Source of the DNA: Sulfuricella sp035530375
GTDB lineage: Bacteria; Pseudomonadota; Gammaproteobacteria; Burkholderiales; Sulfuricellaceae
Assembly (NCBI GenBank): GCA_035530375.1
Contig: DATKUY010000019.1
Coordinates: forward strand, 1 to 26,270
DNA: 26,270 nucleotides
Direction: 5' to 3'
Made by a program: the position numbers and the translations under genes. The notes under the pieces were generated by a model that was not told the origin of the DNA, made no database searches, and worked only from the letters and a program-made list of their open reading frames with translations. Shown one piece after another: positions 1 through 7,630 of the stretch (its first letter is position 1; the number at the start of each line of letters is the position of its first letter).

Positions 1-28
1 GCTGCGGAAGCCGAAATCGCTGCGCTTC

Positions 29-1591
29 TCAAGCGCCAGAAATAGCTTTTTCCAGGCGTTGTGTCAGCGCCTGAATATTTGCATTCTGTCCGGTATTCAC
101 GCTGACCGTTACGGCGGCTTCGCTGCTGTCCAGCGGTTCGCTATTGCGGAGTTGGCTTTCCAGCACCGTGACGTCCGCCTCGGAAGCATCGCGACCATGC
201 CGCCCGCGCTGTTCGATCCGTTCCCGCAGCAGGTGTTCGGGCGCCATGAAATCCAGGATTACGAAGGGAACGTCGAGTTCCTGTGCCAGATCCCGAAATG
301 ATGTCCGTTCCCCCCTTCTGAGAAAAGCAGCATCGACCACGACCGGGTGGCCGGACTGGACGATGCTCCGCGCCAGTTCGGCCAGACGACGGTAGGTGCG
401 CTCATTGGCCGTGGGCGAGTAAATGCCTTCAGCCACTCCCGCGCCGCTGTGCGCCCCCGGTTTCAGCCCATACAAGCGTTTTCTTTCCACGTCGGAGCGG
501 ATGCGGATCAAATTGATCGCTTCCAGCAACGATTGAGTGATCGTGGTTTTGCCGGAGCCGGACAGCCCGTGGGTGATGGCGAGGAACGGCGGAGAAGGCC
601 GGGTGAAGCCTTCCGCAAGTTCGATATGGCGGCGGTATTGCAGCCACTGTCCGGCCCCGGCTTTTCCTTCCTGTCCGGCGCGGATGCTGGCCACTTTGGC
701 GCGCACCATGGCACGGTACACCAGATAGTAGCGCAACACCTCCAGGCCAGCGTAATCCCCGGTCTGCTCCAGGTAGACATTGAGGAGACGCCGCGCCAAC
801 TCGGGCCGCTCCCGATCCTGCAAGTCCATGGACAGGAAGGCGGCTTCGCTGATTACGTCGATCCAGCGCAGGTCGTCGTTGAATTCGATACAGTCGAACG
901 GCACGACTTCTCCGTCCAGCAGCACCATGTTGCCCAAATGCAGGTCGCCGTGGCATTCGCGGATGAACCCTTGCGCCTTGCGCGCCGCGAAGGCGTCGAA
1001 GTGTGTCCGATATTCCTCTTCACTCCATCGTTCCAGCCCGTCCAGGCGACCGCGATCATTTTGCTCCAGTAGCCGGGGGCGGATTTGCGCGAAATTTTGT
1101 GCCACTGGCTGGTGCACCTGTTCCGGCGTGCCGAACCGGCTGGCGCTGTCCGCGATGGCAGTGCGTTGGTGAAAGCCGGCGATTCCGCAGGCGATGGCGT
1201 CGACTATTTCCGGCGTCAGTTCGCCGCGCAGTAATATCTGGTCGAGCATGCCGGACTGCGGGAACCGCCGCATTTTTACGGCATATTCGATGGCCGGGCC
1301 GGGGCCGTTCAACATCGGTTGCGCGGCACTGCCAGTGATGGGTGTAACCGCCAGATAGAGGCCTGGTGCCAGCCGCCGGTTGAGGCGCAGTTCTTCCTCG
1401 CAACAGTAGTGGCGCTTTCCCAGAGTGGAAAAATCGAGAAAACCGAGGTCGACCGCTTTCTTGATCTTGTAGGCGAAGCCGCTGGTCAGCAGCACCCAGG
1501 AGATGTGGGTTTCGACCACCTCGACCGGCTGCTCCAGACCATGCCGGAGCGCCGCGATCAGGGTTTCCTGCTGGGCGAGGGTGGCTTCCAA
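29..1591 (-). CDS. Bifunctional aminoglycoside phosphotransferase-like / P-loop kinase (AAA_33) protein
   Basis: About 520 aa with two kinase-like domains. The N-terminal part (about residues 30-330) is APH-like: HGDLHLGN near residues 214-221 is the catalytic-loop signature and the Asp in FDCIEFND near 233 matches the metal-binding Asp. The C-terminal part (about 335-520) is a small P-loop kinase with Walker A GLSGSGKTT near 342-350, as in gluconate-kinase or zeta-toxin-like AAA_33 proteins. The reading frame stays open upstream to 1855, but that part overlaps the neighbouring CoA-ligase gene. A TTG at 1591, 5 bp after that gene's stop, gives the usual family length of about 520 aa and is preferred. 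The tight spacing suggests one operon with the CoA-ligase gene. The substrate is unknown; no antibiotic resistance role is implied. The fold assignment is solid, the start is inferred. Confidence 0.85.
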   Translation of the reverse strand: MEATLAQQETLIAALRHGLEQPVEVVETHISWVLLTSGFAYKIKKAVDLGFLDFSTLGKRHYCCEEELRLNRRLAPGLYLAVTPITGSAAQPMLNGPGPAIEYAVKMRRFPQSGMLDQILLRGELTPEIVDAIACGIAGFHQRTAIADSASRFGTPEQVHQPVAQNFAQIRPRLLEQNDRGRLDGLERWSEEEYRTHFDAFAARKAQGFIRECHGDLHLGNMVLLDGEVVPFDCIEFNDDLRWIDVISEAAFLSMDLQDRERPELARRLLNVYLEQTGDYAGLEVLRYYLVYRAMVRAKVASIRAGQEGKAGAGQWLQYRRHIELAEGFTRPSPPFLAITHGLSGSGKTTITQSLLEAINLIRIRSDVERKRLYGLKPGAHSGAGVAEGIYSPTANERTYRRLAELARSIVQSGHPVVVDAAFLRRGERTSFRDLAQELDVPFVILDFMAPEHLLRERIEQRGRHGRDASEADVTVLESQLRNSEPLDSSEAAVTVSVNTGQNANIQALTQRLEKAISGA

Positions 1592-1596
1592 ATCCG

Positions 1597-4275
1597 CTAC
1601 AGGGATTTGCTGACCCGCTTGATGGCGGGGTCTTCCTCGCTGGTGGTGGCGCTGAAACCCAGTGTCGAAACCAGCTTGAGCATGTTGCTGTTGCTCGCCA
1701 GCACCTCGCCTTCCATGGTCTTCAGGCCCTTGCCGCGCGCTGCGTCCATCAGGCCGGCCATCAGCTTGTGGCCGATCGCCTTGTGCTGCCACTGGTCGCT
1801 CACCACCAGGGCGAATTCGCAGGATTCGCCATCGGGGTTGATGGCGTAGCGGCACACGCCGATTTCCACTTCCCGGCCTTTCTCCTCGGTGATGGCGATC
1901 AGCGCCATTTCGCGGTCGTAGTCGATCTGGGTGAAACGCACCAGCATGGCCTGGGAGAGTTCTTGTATGGTGTTCATGAAGCGGAAGTACTTGGCCTCGT
2001 CCGATAGACCGCGCACGAACTCCTGCTCGATTTCCGCATCTTCCGGACGGATCGGGCGGATAGTGATCTCGGTGCCATCCGGCAGTTGCCAGTCGGTGAC
2101 GAGATGGGCGGGGTAGGGGTAGATCGCCATGTGGGCGTAGCGGTCGCCGGAGACCGGGGCAAAGTCCACCATTACCCGCGCATCCGCCGCCAGCGCACCA
2201 TGCTCGTCCACGATCAGCGGGTTGATGTCCATTTCCTTGAGCCAGGGCAGTTCGCAGACCATTTCGGAAACCCGCAGCAGCAGGCTTTCCAGTGCCTCCA
2301 TCTGGATCGGCGGCATGTGGCGGAAGGCGCCGAGCAGTTTCGACACTCGCGTGCCGTTGATGAGTTCGCGCACCAGGAAGCTGTTCAGGGGCGGCAGCGC
2401 AACGGCGCGGTCGCCGAGCACCTCAACCGTGGTGCCGCCGGCACCGAAGGTAATCACCGGGCCGAACACCGGGTCCGAGGTCACGCCCAGCATCAGTTCG
2501 CGGCCATTGGGCTTGACCACCATCGGCTGGATCGCGATGCCGTCGATATGCGCGGTTGGGCGGTTCCTCTTCACCTCGCTGGTGATATCCTGATAGGCGG
2601 CGCGCACCGCAGCCGCATTCATCAGGTTGAGCTTGACGCCGCCGGCATCGGATTTGTGCGTGATATCGGGCGAGTTGACCTTCATCGCCACCGGGAAGCC
2701 GAGTTGCTGGGCGAGCAGCAGCGCTTCGCCCGGCGAGCGGGCGATGACGGTACTTGCCACCGGGATGCGGAATGCGGCCAGCAGCGCCTTGGACTCCATT
2801 TCCGACAGCACTTTGCGGCGTTCGGACAGTACGGTTTCGATCAGCATGCGCGCGCCTTCCACGTCCGGCTCGTCGTGGTGCGAGAGCGGGCCGGGAGTCT
2901 GCGCCAGCAGACGCTGGTTGCGGTAGAAGGCGGTAATGTAGGAAAAGGCCTCGACCGCCGATTCCGGCGTGCTGAAGGTGGGGATGCGTGCCTGGGCGAA
3001 TGCGGTCCTTCCGGCCTTGATCTGGGTGTCGCCCATCCAGCAGGTCAGCAGTGGTTTCTTGAAGTGGCTGGCAATCTCGATCAGCGTTTTCGCCACTTCG
3101 AGCGGGTTGGTCATTGCCTGTGGCGTGAGAATCACCAGCGCGCCGTCCACCCCGGGGTCTTCCATGCAGAGGGTGACCGCGTCGCGATAGCGTTCCGGCG
3201 TGGCGTCGCCGATGATGTCCACCGGGTTGTTGTGCGACCAGGTAGCGGGCAGCACCTGGTTGAGCTGCTCGATGGTCTGGTCGGACAGGCTGGCAACGGT
3301 CACGCCCAGGTCGACCGCGTGGTCGATCGCCATCACGCCCGGCCCGCCGCCGTTGGTGATGATCGCCAGCCGGTTGCCGCTGGAACGGTGGGGCGAGGCG
3401 AGTGCCTTGGCGGCGGAAAACAGCTCGCCGATCGACATCACACGTACTACACCGGCGCGGCGCAGCGCAGCATCGAATACGTCATCCGAACCGACCAGCG
3501 CGCCGGTGTGCGACATCACCGCTTTCGAGCCGGCGGCATGGCGCCCGACCTTGACCACGAACACCGGCTTGACGCGGGCGGCGGCGCGCAGGGCGCTCAT
3601 GAAGCCGCGCGCCTTGTGGATGCCCTCGACGTAGATCAGGATGCTTTCGGTTTGCGGGTCGGAGGCCAGGTAATCAAGGATTTCCCCGAAATCGATGTCG
3701 GCCGAGGTGCCCATCGAAACCACGCTGGAAAAACCGATGTCGTTACCCGGCGCCCAGTCGAGGATGGCGGTGCAGAGCGCGCCCGACTGCGAGACCAAAG
3801 CGAGGTTGCCGGTCTTGACGTTGCCCTTGAAAAAGGTGGCGTTGAGCCCGATGCCGGTGCGCATGATGCCCAGGCAGTTGGGGCCGATGATGCGTACGCC
3901 GTAGGTCCTGGCGTTGGCCAGCATGGTGCGTTCGATCTCCGCGCCGTGGCTGCCCACCTCGCTGAATCCGGCGGACAGCACTACTGCGGCGCGCACGCCG
4001 TGCTTGCCGCAGGCTTCGATGATGTCTGGCACAGTCTCGGCACGGGTGCAGATCACCGCCAGTTCAACCGGCTTGTTGATTTCCTCGATCGAAGCATAGG
4101 CCTTTTTCCCCTGCACCTTTTTGTGGGTCGGGTTGATCGGGTAAAGTGCACCCTTGAAACCGCTATCCAGCATGTTCCTGAATACGATCGCCCCCACCGA
4201 GTCGGCGCGGTCGCTGGCGCCGATGATGGCAACCGATTTGGGGGAGAAAAGGGTGCTGAGGTAATGTTGTCCCAT
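1597..4275 (-). CDS. Bifunctional acetate-CoA ligase (ADP-forming) family / GNAT N-acetyltransferase (Pat-like)
   Basis: An 892-aa fusion. Domains in order: CoA-binding Rossmann domain (about 9-130, IIGASD near 17-22), succinyl-CoA-ligase-like domain (about 150-450, SQSGAL near 162 and SHTGAL with His-256 at the phosphohistidine-type position), ATP-grasp domain (about 490-715), and a C-terminal GNAT domain (about 735-880). This architecture matches the Pat/YfiQ family of protein lysine acetyltransferases, which acetylate and silence acetyl-CoA synthetase, and acetate-CoA ligases of the ADP-forming type. Sequence alone does not decide whether the ligase half is active or only a regulatory sensor. 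The kinase-fusion gene follows 5 bp downstream. The start ATG lies next to an AT-rich stretch shared with the divergent deacetylase gene. Confidence 0.93.
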   Translation of the reverse strand: MGQHYLSTLFSPKSVAIIGASDRADSVGAIVFRNMLDSGFKGALYPINPTHKKVQGKKAYASIEEINKPVELAVICTRAETVPDIIEACGKHGVRAAVVLSAGFSEVGSHGAEIERTMLANARTYGVRIIGPNCLGIMRTGIGLNATFFKGNVKTGNLALVSQSGALCTAILDWAPGNDIGFSSVVSMGTSADIDFGEILDYLASDPQTESILIYVEGIHKARGFMSALRAAARVKPVFVVKVGRHAAGSKAVMSHTGALVGSDDVFDAALRRAGVVRVMSIGELFSAAKALASPHRSSGNRLAIITNGGGPGVMAIDHAVDLGVTVASLSDQTIEQLNQVLPATWSHNNPVDIIGDATPERYRDAVTLCMEDPGVDGALVILTPQAMTNPLEVAKTLIEIASHFKKPLLTCWMGDTQIKAGRTAFAQARIPTFSTPESAVEAFSYITAFYRNQRLLAQTPGPLSHHDEPDVEGARMLIETVLSERRKVLSEMESKALLAAFRIPVASTVIARSPGEALLLAQQLGFPVAMKVNSPDITHKSDAGGVKLNLMNAAAVRAAYQDITSEVKRNRPTAHIDGIAIQPMVVKPNGRELMLGVTSDPVFGPVITFGAGGTTVEVLGDRAVALPPLNSFLVRELINGTRVSKLLGAFRHMPPIQMEALESLLLRVSEMVCELPWLKEMDINPLIVDEHGALAADARVMVDFAPVSGDRYAHMAIYPYPAHLVTDWQLPDGTEITIRPIRPEDAEIEQEFVRGLSDEAKYFRFMNTIQELSQAMLVRFTQIDYDREMALIAITEEKGREVEIGVCRYAINPDGESCEFALVVSDQWQHKAIGHKLMAGLMDAARGKGLKTMEGEVLASNSNMLKLVSTLGFSATTSEEDPAIKRVSKSL

Positions 4276-4397
4276 GGGCTTGCACTCGTTGTTGATTAGG
4301 TTAAATATAGCAGCAAGGGAAACGGATGGCTGAATATGGCGCTTTTAGCTTCCCTCCTCTGCATTATAAGTTGATAGTTCAATTTTAGGTGTGACAA

Positions 4398-5321
4398 TTG
4401 CATACAGCCTATATTACCCATCCAGATTGCCTCAAACATGACATGGGAATGGATCATCCGGAATGTCCGGCGCGGCTGCGCGCCATAGACGACCAGTTGA
4501 TCTCCTCCGGCTTGATGGATTTCCTTCAGCGCCATGATGCGCCGCTTGCCACGTTCGAACAGCTGGCTCGAGTGCATGCGCCGCGCTACATCGAAGCCGT
4601 CAAGGCCGCCGCGCCCAGAGAAGGGCTGGTCTATCTCGATCCTGACACGGCGATGAACCCGTTCACGCTGAATGCGGCGCTGCGCGCTGCCGGAGCGGTG
4701 GTGCTGGCGACCGAACTGGTGCTGGAGCGCAAGGTGGAAAACGCCTTCTGCGCCATCCGCCCGCCCGGCCACCATGCCGAATCGGGTCGCGCCATGGGCT
4801 TCTGCCTGTTCAACAACGTGGCGGTCGGGGTGGCCCACGCCATGGCTCAATTCGGCTTGCAGCGTGTCGCCATCGCCGATTTCGACGTGCACCACGGCAA
4901 CGGCACCGAGGAAATTTTCCACGACGACCCGCGCGTGATGCTGTGTTCGACCTTTCAGCACCCGTTCTATCCGCACTGCGGAGCCAACAGCGGCAACGAC
5001 CACATCATCAACGTGCCGCTGCCAGCGGGAACCGATGGCGAAGCCTTTCGCAAGGCGGTGACCGAACGCTGGCTGCCTGCGCTGGAACGCTTCCGGCCCG
5101 AGATGCTGTTCGTCTCAGCCGGTTTCGATGCACATTGGGAAGAAGACATGGCGATGTTCCGGTTGAAGGAAGCCGACTATGCCTGGGTGACGCGGCAGAT
5201 CAAGGATGTTGCCGAAAAATATGCCCAGGGACGGGTCGTGTCGGCGCTGGAAGGCGGCTATGAGTTGCATGCGTTGGGTCGGAGCGTGGCGGCGCACATC
5301 AAGGTATTGAGCGGACTATGA
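4398..5321 (+). CDS. Histone deacetylase family protein (acetoin utilisation/acetylpolyamine amidohydrolase-like)
   Basis: A 307-aa zinc-dependent deacetylase, full length for the class II-like bacterial family. Visible catalytic elements: the His pair in PPGHHAE (125-126), Asp-163 and His-165 in DFDVHHGNG as zinc ligands, Asp-244 in SAGFDAH, and Tyr-288 in EGGY. The N-terminal THPDCLKHDMG block is typical of the family and needs the TTG start at 4398; an in-frame TGA at 4392 excludes a longer form. Likely substrates are acetyl-lysine or small acetylated amines. It is divergent from the Pat-like acetyltransferase gene, so a lysine acetylation/deacetylation pair is possible, but that link is inference. 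Confidence 0.93.
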   Translation: MHTAYITHPDCLKHDMGMDHPECPARLRAIDDQLISSGLMDFLQRHDAPLATFEQLARVHAPRYIEAVKAAAPREGLVYLDPDTAMNPFTLNAALRAAGAVVLATELVLERKVENAFCAIRPPGHHAESGRAMGFCLFNNVAVGVAHAMAQFGLQRVAIADFDVHHGNGTEEIFHDDPRVMLCSTFQHPFYPHCGANSGNDHIINVPLPAGTDGEAFRKAVTERWLPALERFRPEMLFVSAGFDAHWEEDMAMFRLKEADYAWVTRQIKDVAEKYAQGRVVSALEGGYELHALGRSVAAHIKVLSGL

Positions 5322-5412
5322 ATCGTTTTATTCCGGGCCGGCCGGGGGTGCCCAGACTGCACTGTTATGGCATAATTCGCCGCTGACTTTCCACCAACAT
5401 GCGAGGTTACAA

Positions 5413-5622
5413 ATGAAGAGATTTTTGAGCATCCTGACAGTCGCCCTGTTTACCTTTGCAGCAGTTCCCTCTTTTGCTGAAGAACCTGCCGATCTTTACC
5501 CCGCGCCTCCTGCCGAGAAGTCGGTTAACAGCGCACCCAAGCACAAGAAGATTCACAAGGCCAAGAAGGCCAAAAAAGTCACAAAGCGTAAAGCGCGTCA
5601 TGTGCGTAAAGCACGCCACTAA
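5413..5622 (+). CDS. Small secreted Lys/His-rich basic protein
   Basis: A 69-aa protein not recognised as a named family. Residues 1-22 form a clear Sec signal peptide (basic start, hydrophobic core, Ser-Phe-Ala cleavage-like end). A short Pro/Ala-rich acidic linker follows, then a tail of about 35 residues dominated by Lys, Arg and His with repeats of the KAKKAKK type. An AGG-containing ribosome site lies 6 nt before the ATG. The gene sits 30 bp ahead of the DUF4337 gene, also with a GAGG site, so the two may be co-transcribed. The tail could bind nucleic acid, acidic polymers or metals in the periplasm; nothing in the sequence decides this. Confidence 0.7.
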   Translation: MKRFLSILTVALFTFAAVPSFAEEPADLYPAPPAEKSVNSAPKHKKIHKAKKAKKVTKRKARHVRKARH

Positions 5623-5652
5623 AAGCTGATCCATAGATTTCGAGGTTAACCC

Positions 5653-6222
5653 ATGTCAGGTCACGATTTTCATGTCCACGGCGCACATGAGCACGAGGTT
5701 GAGCATCAGTCTCAGCACGGGCCTGGCCTTGCGCAATCGGTCGCCATTTTCACTGCCATTCTTTCCACCGTCGGCGCAATCGTCAGCTATCAGGGCGGAG
5801 ACACCCAGAACGAGGCGATGCTGTACAAGAACGAAGCCGTGCTGCAGAAGTCGCACGCCTCCGACCAGTGGAATTTCTATCAGGCGAAAAGCACCAAGGG
5901 ACACCTGATGGAACTGGCCGCCGCTATCGCACCGGCGGACAAGCAGGGGTACTACCGGAAACAGATCGAGAAATACACCGAGGAAAAGAAAGAGATCAAG
6001 GCCAAGGCCGAGGAGCTCGAGAAAAAATCCGAAGAGGCCGACCATAAAAGCGAACTCATGATGCACCCGCATCACCGGCTGGCACAGGCCATGACCCTGA
6101 TCCAGATTGCCATTGCGCTGGCTTCCATGACCGTGCTGACGCGCAAGAAGTGGCTGTTTGCCGTAGCCGCCGTTGCGGCGACGGGCGGATGTGCATTGTG
6201 GGCGCTGGCCTGGCTGGCATGA
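5653..6222 (+). CDS. DUF4337 domain-containing membrane protein
   Basis: A 189-aa protein with a His-rich N-terminus (about residues 1-25), one transmembrane segment (about 27-48), a Lys/Glu-rich coiled-coil region (about 100-145) and two hydrophobic C-terminal segments (about 150-187). This order and the YQGG-x-TQNEA-x-LYKNEA block after the first membrane segment are typical of DUF4337 proteins. Function is unknown. Its stop overlaps the start of the PAP2 gene in an ATGA arrangement, which suggests translational coupling. The soluble coiled-coil loop between membrane segments may serve in oligomerisation. Confidence 0.88.
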   Translation: MSGHDFHVHGAHEHEVEHQSQHGPGLAQSVAIFTAILSTVGAIVSYQGGDTQNEAMLYKNEAVLQKSHASDQWNFYQAKSTKGHLMELAAAIAPADKQGYYRKQIEKYTEEKKEIKAKAEELEKKSEEADHKSELMMHPHHRLAQAMTLIQIAIALASMTVLTRKKWLFAVAAVAATGGCALWALAWLA

Positions 6223-6851
6223 AAGGGATTTTTTACGATTGGGGCGGCGTCAACGTCTGGCTGTTCCACCTCGTCAACGATTTGCGCGCCGGCTGGCTCG
6301 ACCAGTTCATGCTGCTCGGCACGGCAGTCGGCGATCACACCAGCTTCGTACCTATCCTCTGCCTGCTGATGCTGGCGGCAATGTTCATCGTTCCCCGAAC
6401 CTACGCGTTGCAGCCCGAACAGGGTGAGCAGACCGCCGGCCTCTGGCTCGGCGTGCTCGCCGTGTTTGCCATCGGTTACTGGCTGGATGGCGCATTGCTC
6501 GGCTGGTTGAAGCCTCTGCTGGACTTTCCGCGACCACTGCTGGTATTGGGCGAGGCCAACATGCATGTCATCGGCGAAATGAAATTGCATCACAGTTTTC
6601 CCAGCGGCCATGCATCCTTTGCCATGCTGGTGTGTGCCTCGCTTTGGCCGCTGGCCGGCCGGTGGCGTATCGGTGGCGTGTTTTTCGTGCTCTGGGTCGG
6701 TCTGTCGCGCATCAGCCTGGGCGCGCATTTTCCCGCCGACGTGCTGGGCGGCTTTGCGCTCAGCTTGCTGGTGGTGCTGGCGGTTCGCGGCGCTTTGGCG
6801 GTTCTGGTCGCGGCGGCAGCGAAGAGTGGCGAGACGAGGTTCCGTTTCTAG
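6219..6851 (+). CDS. PAP2 superfamily membrane phosphatase
   Basis: A 210-aa integral membrane phosphatase of the PAP2/undecaprenyl-pyrophosphatase (PgpB/BcrC-like) type. All three family motifs are present: KPLLDFPRP (KX6RP), PSGH, and SRISLGAHFPAD (SRX5HX3D) with the catalytic His pair. Several hydrophobic segments flank them. The chosen ATG at 6219 overlaps the stop of the DUF4337 gene; the frame is open further upstream (to 6150) but that part lies inside the DUF4337 gene. The expected role is dephosphorylation of lipid phosphates such as undecaprenyl diphosphate or phosphatidate at the cytoplasmic membrane. The exact substrate cannot be told. Confidence 0.9.
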   Translation: MKGIFYDWGGVNVWLFHLVNDLRAGWLDQFMLLGTAVGDHTSFVPILCLLMLAAMFIVPRTYALQPEQGEQTAGLWLGVLAVFAIGYWLDGALLGWLKPLLDFPRPLLVLGEANMHVIGEMKLHHSFPSGHASFAMLVCASLWPLAGRWRIGGVFFVLWVGLSRISLGAHFPADVLGGFALSLLVVLAVRGALAVLVAAAAKSGETRFRF

Positions 6852-6887
6852 CAGTTCGACTGCCAAAGGGCGTATCCGCCCGGCGTG

Positions 6888-7403
6888 TCAGTTTTCCAGA
6901 TAGTCCACCAGCAACCCGCTCGTATGGCGCAGGCGCTGGCTCAGAAGGCGTGCCAGTTTCAGCAGGATTTTCGCGGCCAGTGCGGGTTTCTCGCTGACGA
7001 TGCGGAGGAAATTGTCCTTGGTGAGAATAGCCAGGATGGCGGGGCCGGAAACGATCGCCGTGGCCGAGCGCGGCTCTCCGTCGACGATTGCCATTTCACC
7101 CAGTGTTTTGCCGGCGCCAACGGTCGCAACGATTTTTTCCTTATCGTTGTGGTCTTCCTTGTAAATATCCACCTTACCCTTGATGATCAGGCACATATAG
7201 TGGCCGTTATCGCCCTCGTGGAACAGGGTAGTCCCGCTGCTTGCCTCGTAAGCCTGCATATAGCCGGAAAGCGTTTCGATGTCGCGCCATTCGAAATCGC
7301 CGAACATCTGCGTGGATTCGATCATGTCGCAGAATTCGTCCCGGAAGGCATGGCCGGTGCCGACCAGCTTGAGCGAACTGAGCAGGTTTTGCGATTCTGT
7401 CAT
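6888..7403 (-). CDS. Cyclic nucleotide-binding domain protein (Crp-like sensor domain, no HTH)
   Basis: A 171-aa protein carrying one cNMP-binding beta-roll (about residues 33-150). The phosphate-binding-cassette region reads LGEMAIVDGEPRSATA, with the Glu and Arg used to hold a cyclic nucleotide. No helix-turn-helix follows, only a short helical C-terminus, so this is probably a stand-alone sensor or partner protein rather than a transcription factor. A GAGGA ribosome site precedes the ATG. The gene lies downstream of the FapA-family gene in the same direction with 227 bp between, and may be in the same transcript. Whether it binds cAMP, cGMP or neither is not known. Confidence 0.88.
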   Translation of the reverse strand: MTESQNLLSSLKLVGTGHAFRDEFCDMIESTQMFGDFEWRDIETLSGYMQAYEASSGTTLFHEGDNGHYMCLIIKGKVDIYKEDHNDKEKIVATVGAGKTLGEMAIVDGEPRSATAIVSGPAILAILTKDNFLRIVSEKPALAAKILLKLARLLSQRLRHTSGLLVDYLEN

Positions 7404-7630
7404 GACAGGGTGTCCTCATCAGGTGGGTTAAGCTGCCCGCTGACGGGTTGGGAATTCAGCACAGTAGGGCTGTTATTATCCGATTTGTGTAGTCCGGAGT
7501 GCAAGCCCGGTTTGCGCGTAAAAGGGGTTTGCCACCTTTTGCCTTTCATCGACAGCGTCGCCGCTGCCGCCGGCCATGCCGAGGCCGACAACGTCTTGAC
7601 GGAAGAGGCCAGAGCTGGCCTTGAATTTGA
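7404..7630. other. Spacer between FapA-family and cyclic-nucleotide-binding genes, with weak small-ORF candidates
   Basis: A 227-bp stretch with no recognised gene. On the minus strand a frame runs from just after the FapA-family stop to a TGA that overlaps the ATG of the next gene (ATGA). It could code for up to 63 aa from a TTG at 7591, or for 49 aa from an internal ATG. The peptide has low complexity (Ala, Pro, Ser, Asn) and no recognised family. A second minus-strand frame beginning near 7570 is also open for about 33 codons. Neither has a convincing ribosome site, so no CDS is called. Confidence 0.35.

Noticed and set aside
1592..1855. Upstream extension of the kinase-fusion frame
   Set aside because: The extra 88 residues overlap the CoA-ligase gene in another frame and do not look like an APH N-terminus.
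2086..4299. 737-aa open frame on the plus strand opposite the CoA-ligase gene
   Set aside because: It is a shadow of a GC-rich gene: His/Arg/Asp-rich, no family pattern, and the opposite strand codes a clear full-length protein.
4296..5003. 235-aa open frame on the minus strand opposite the deacetylase gene
   Set aside because: Shadow frame; the plus strand contains the full set of HDAC catalytic residues.
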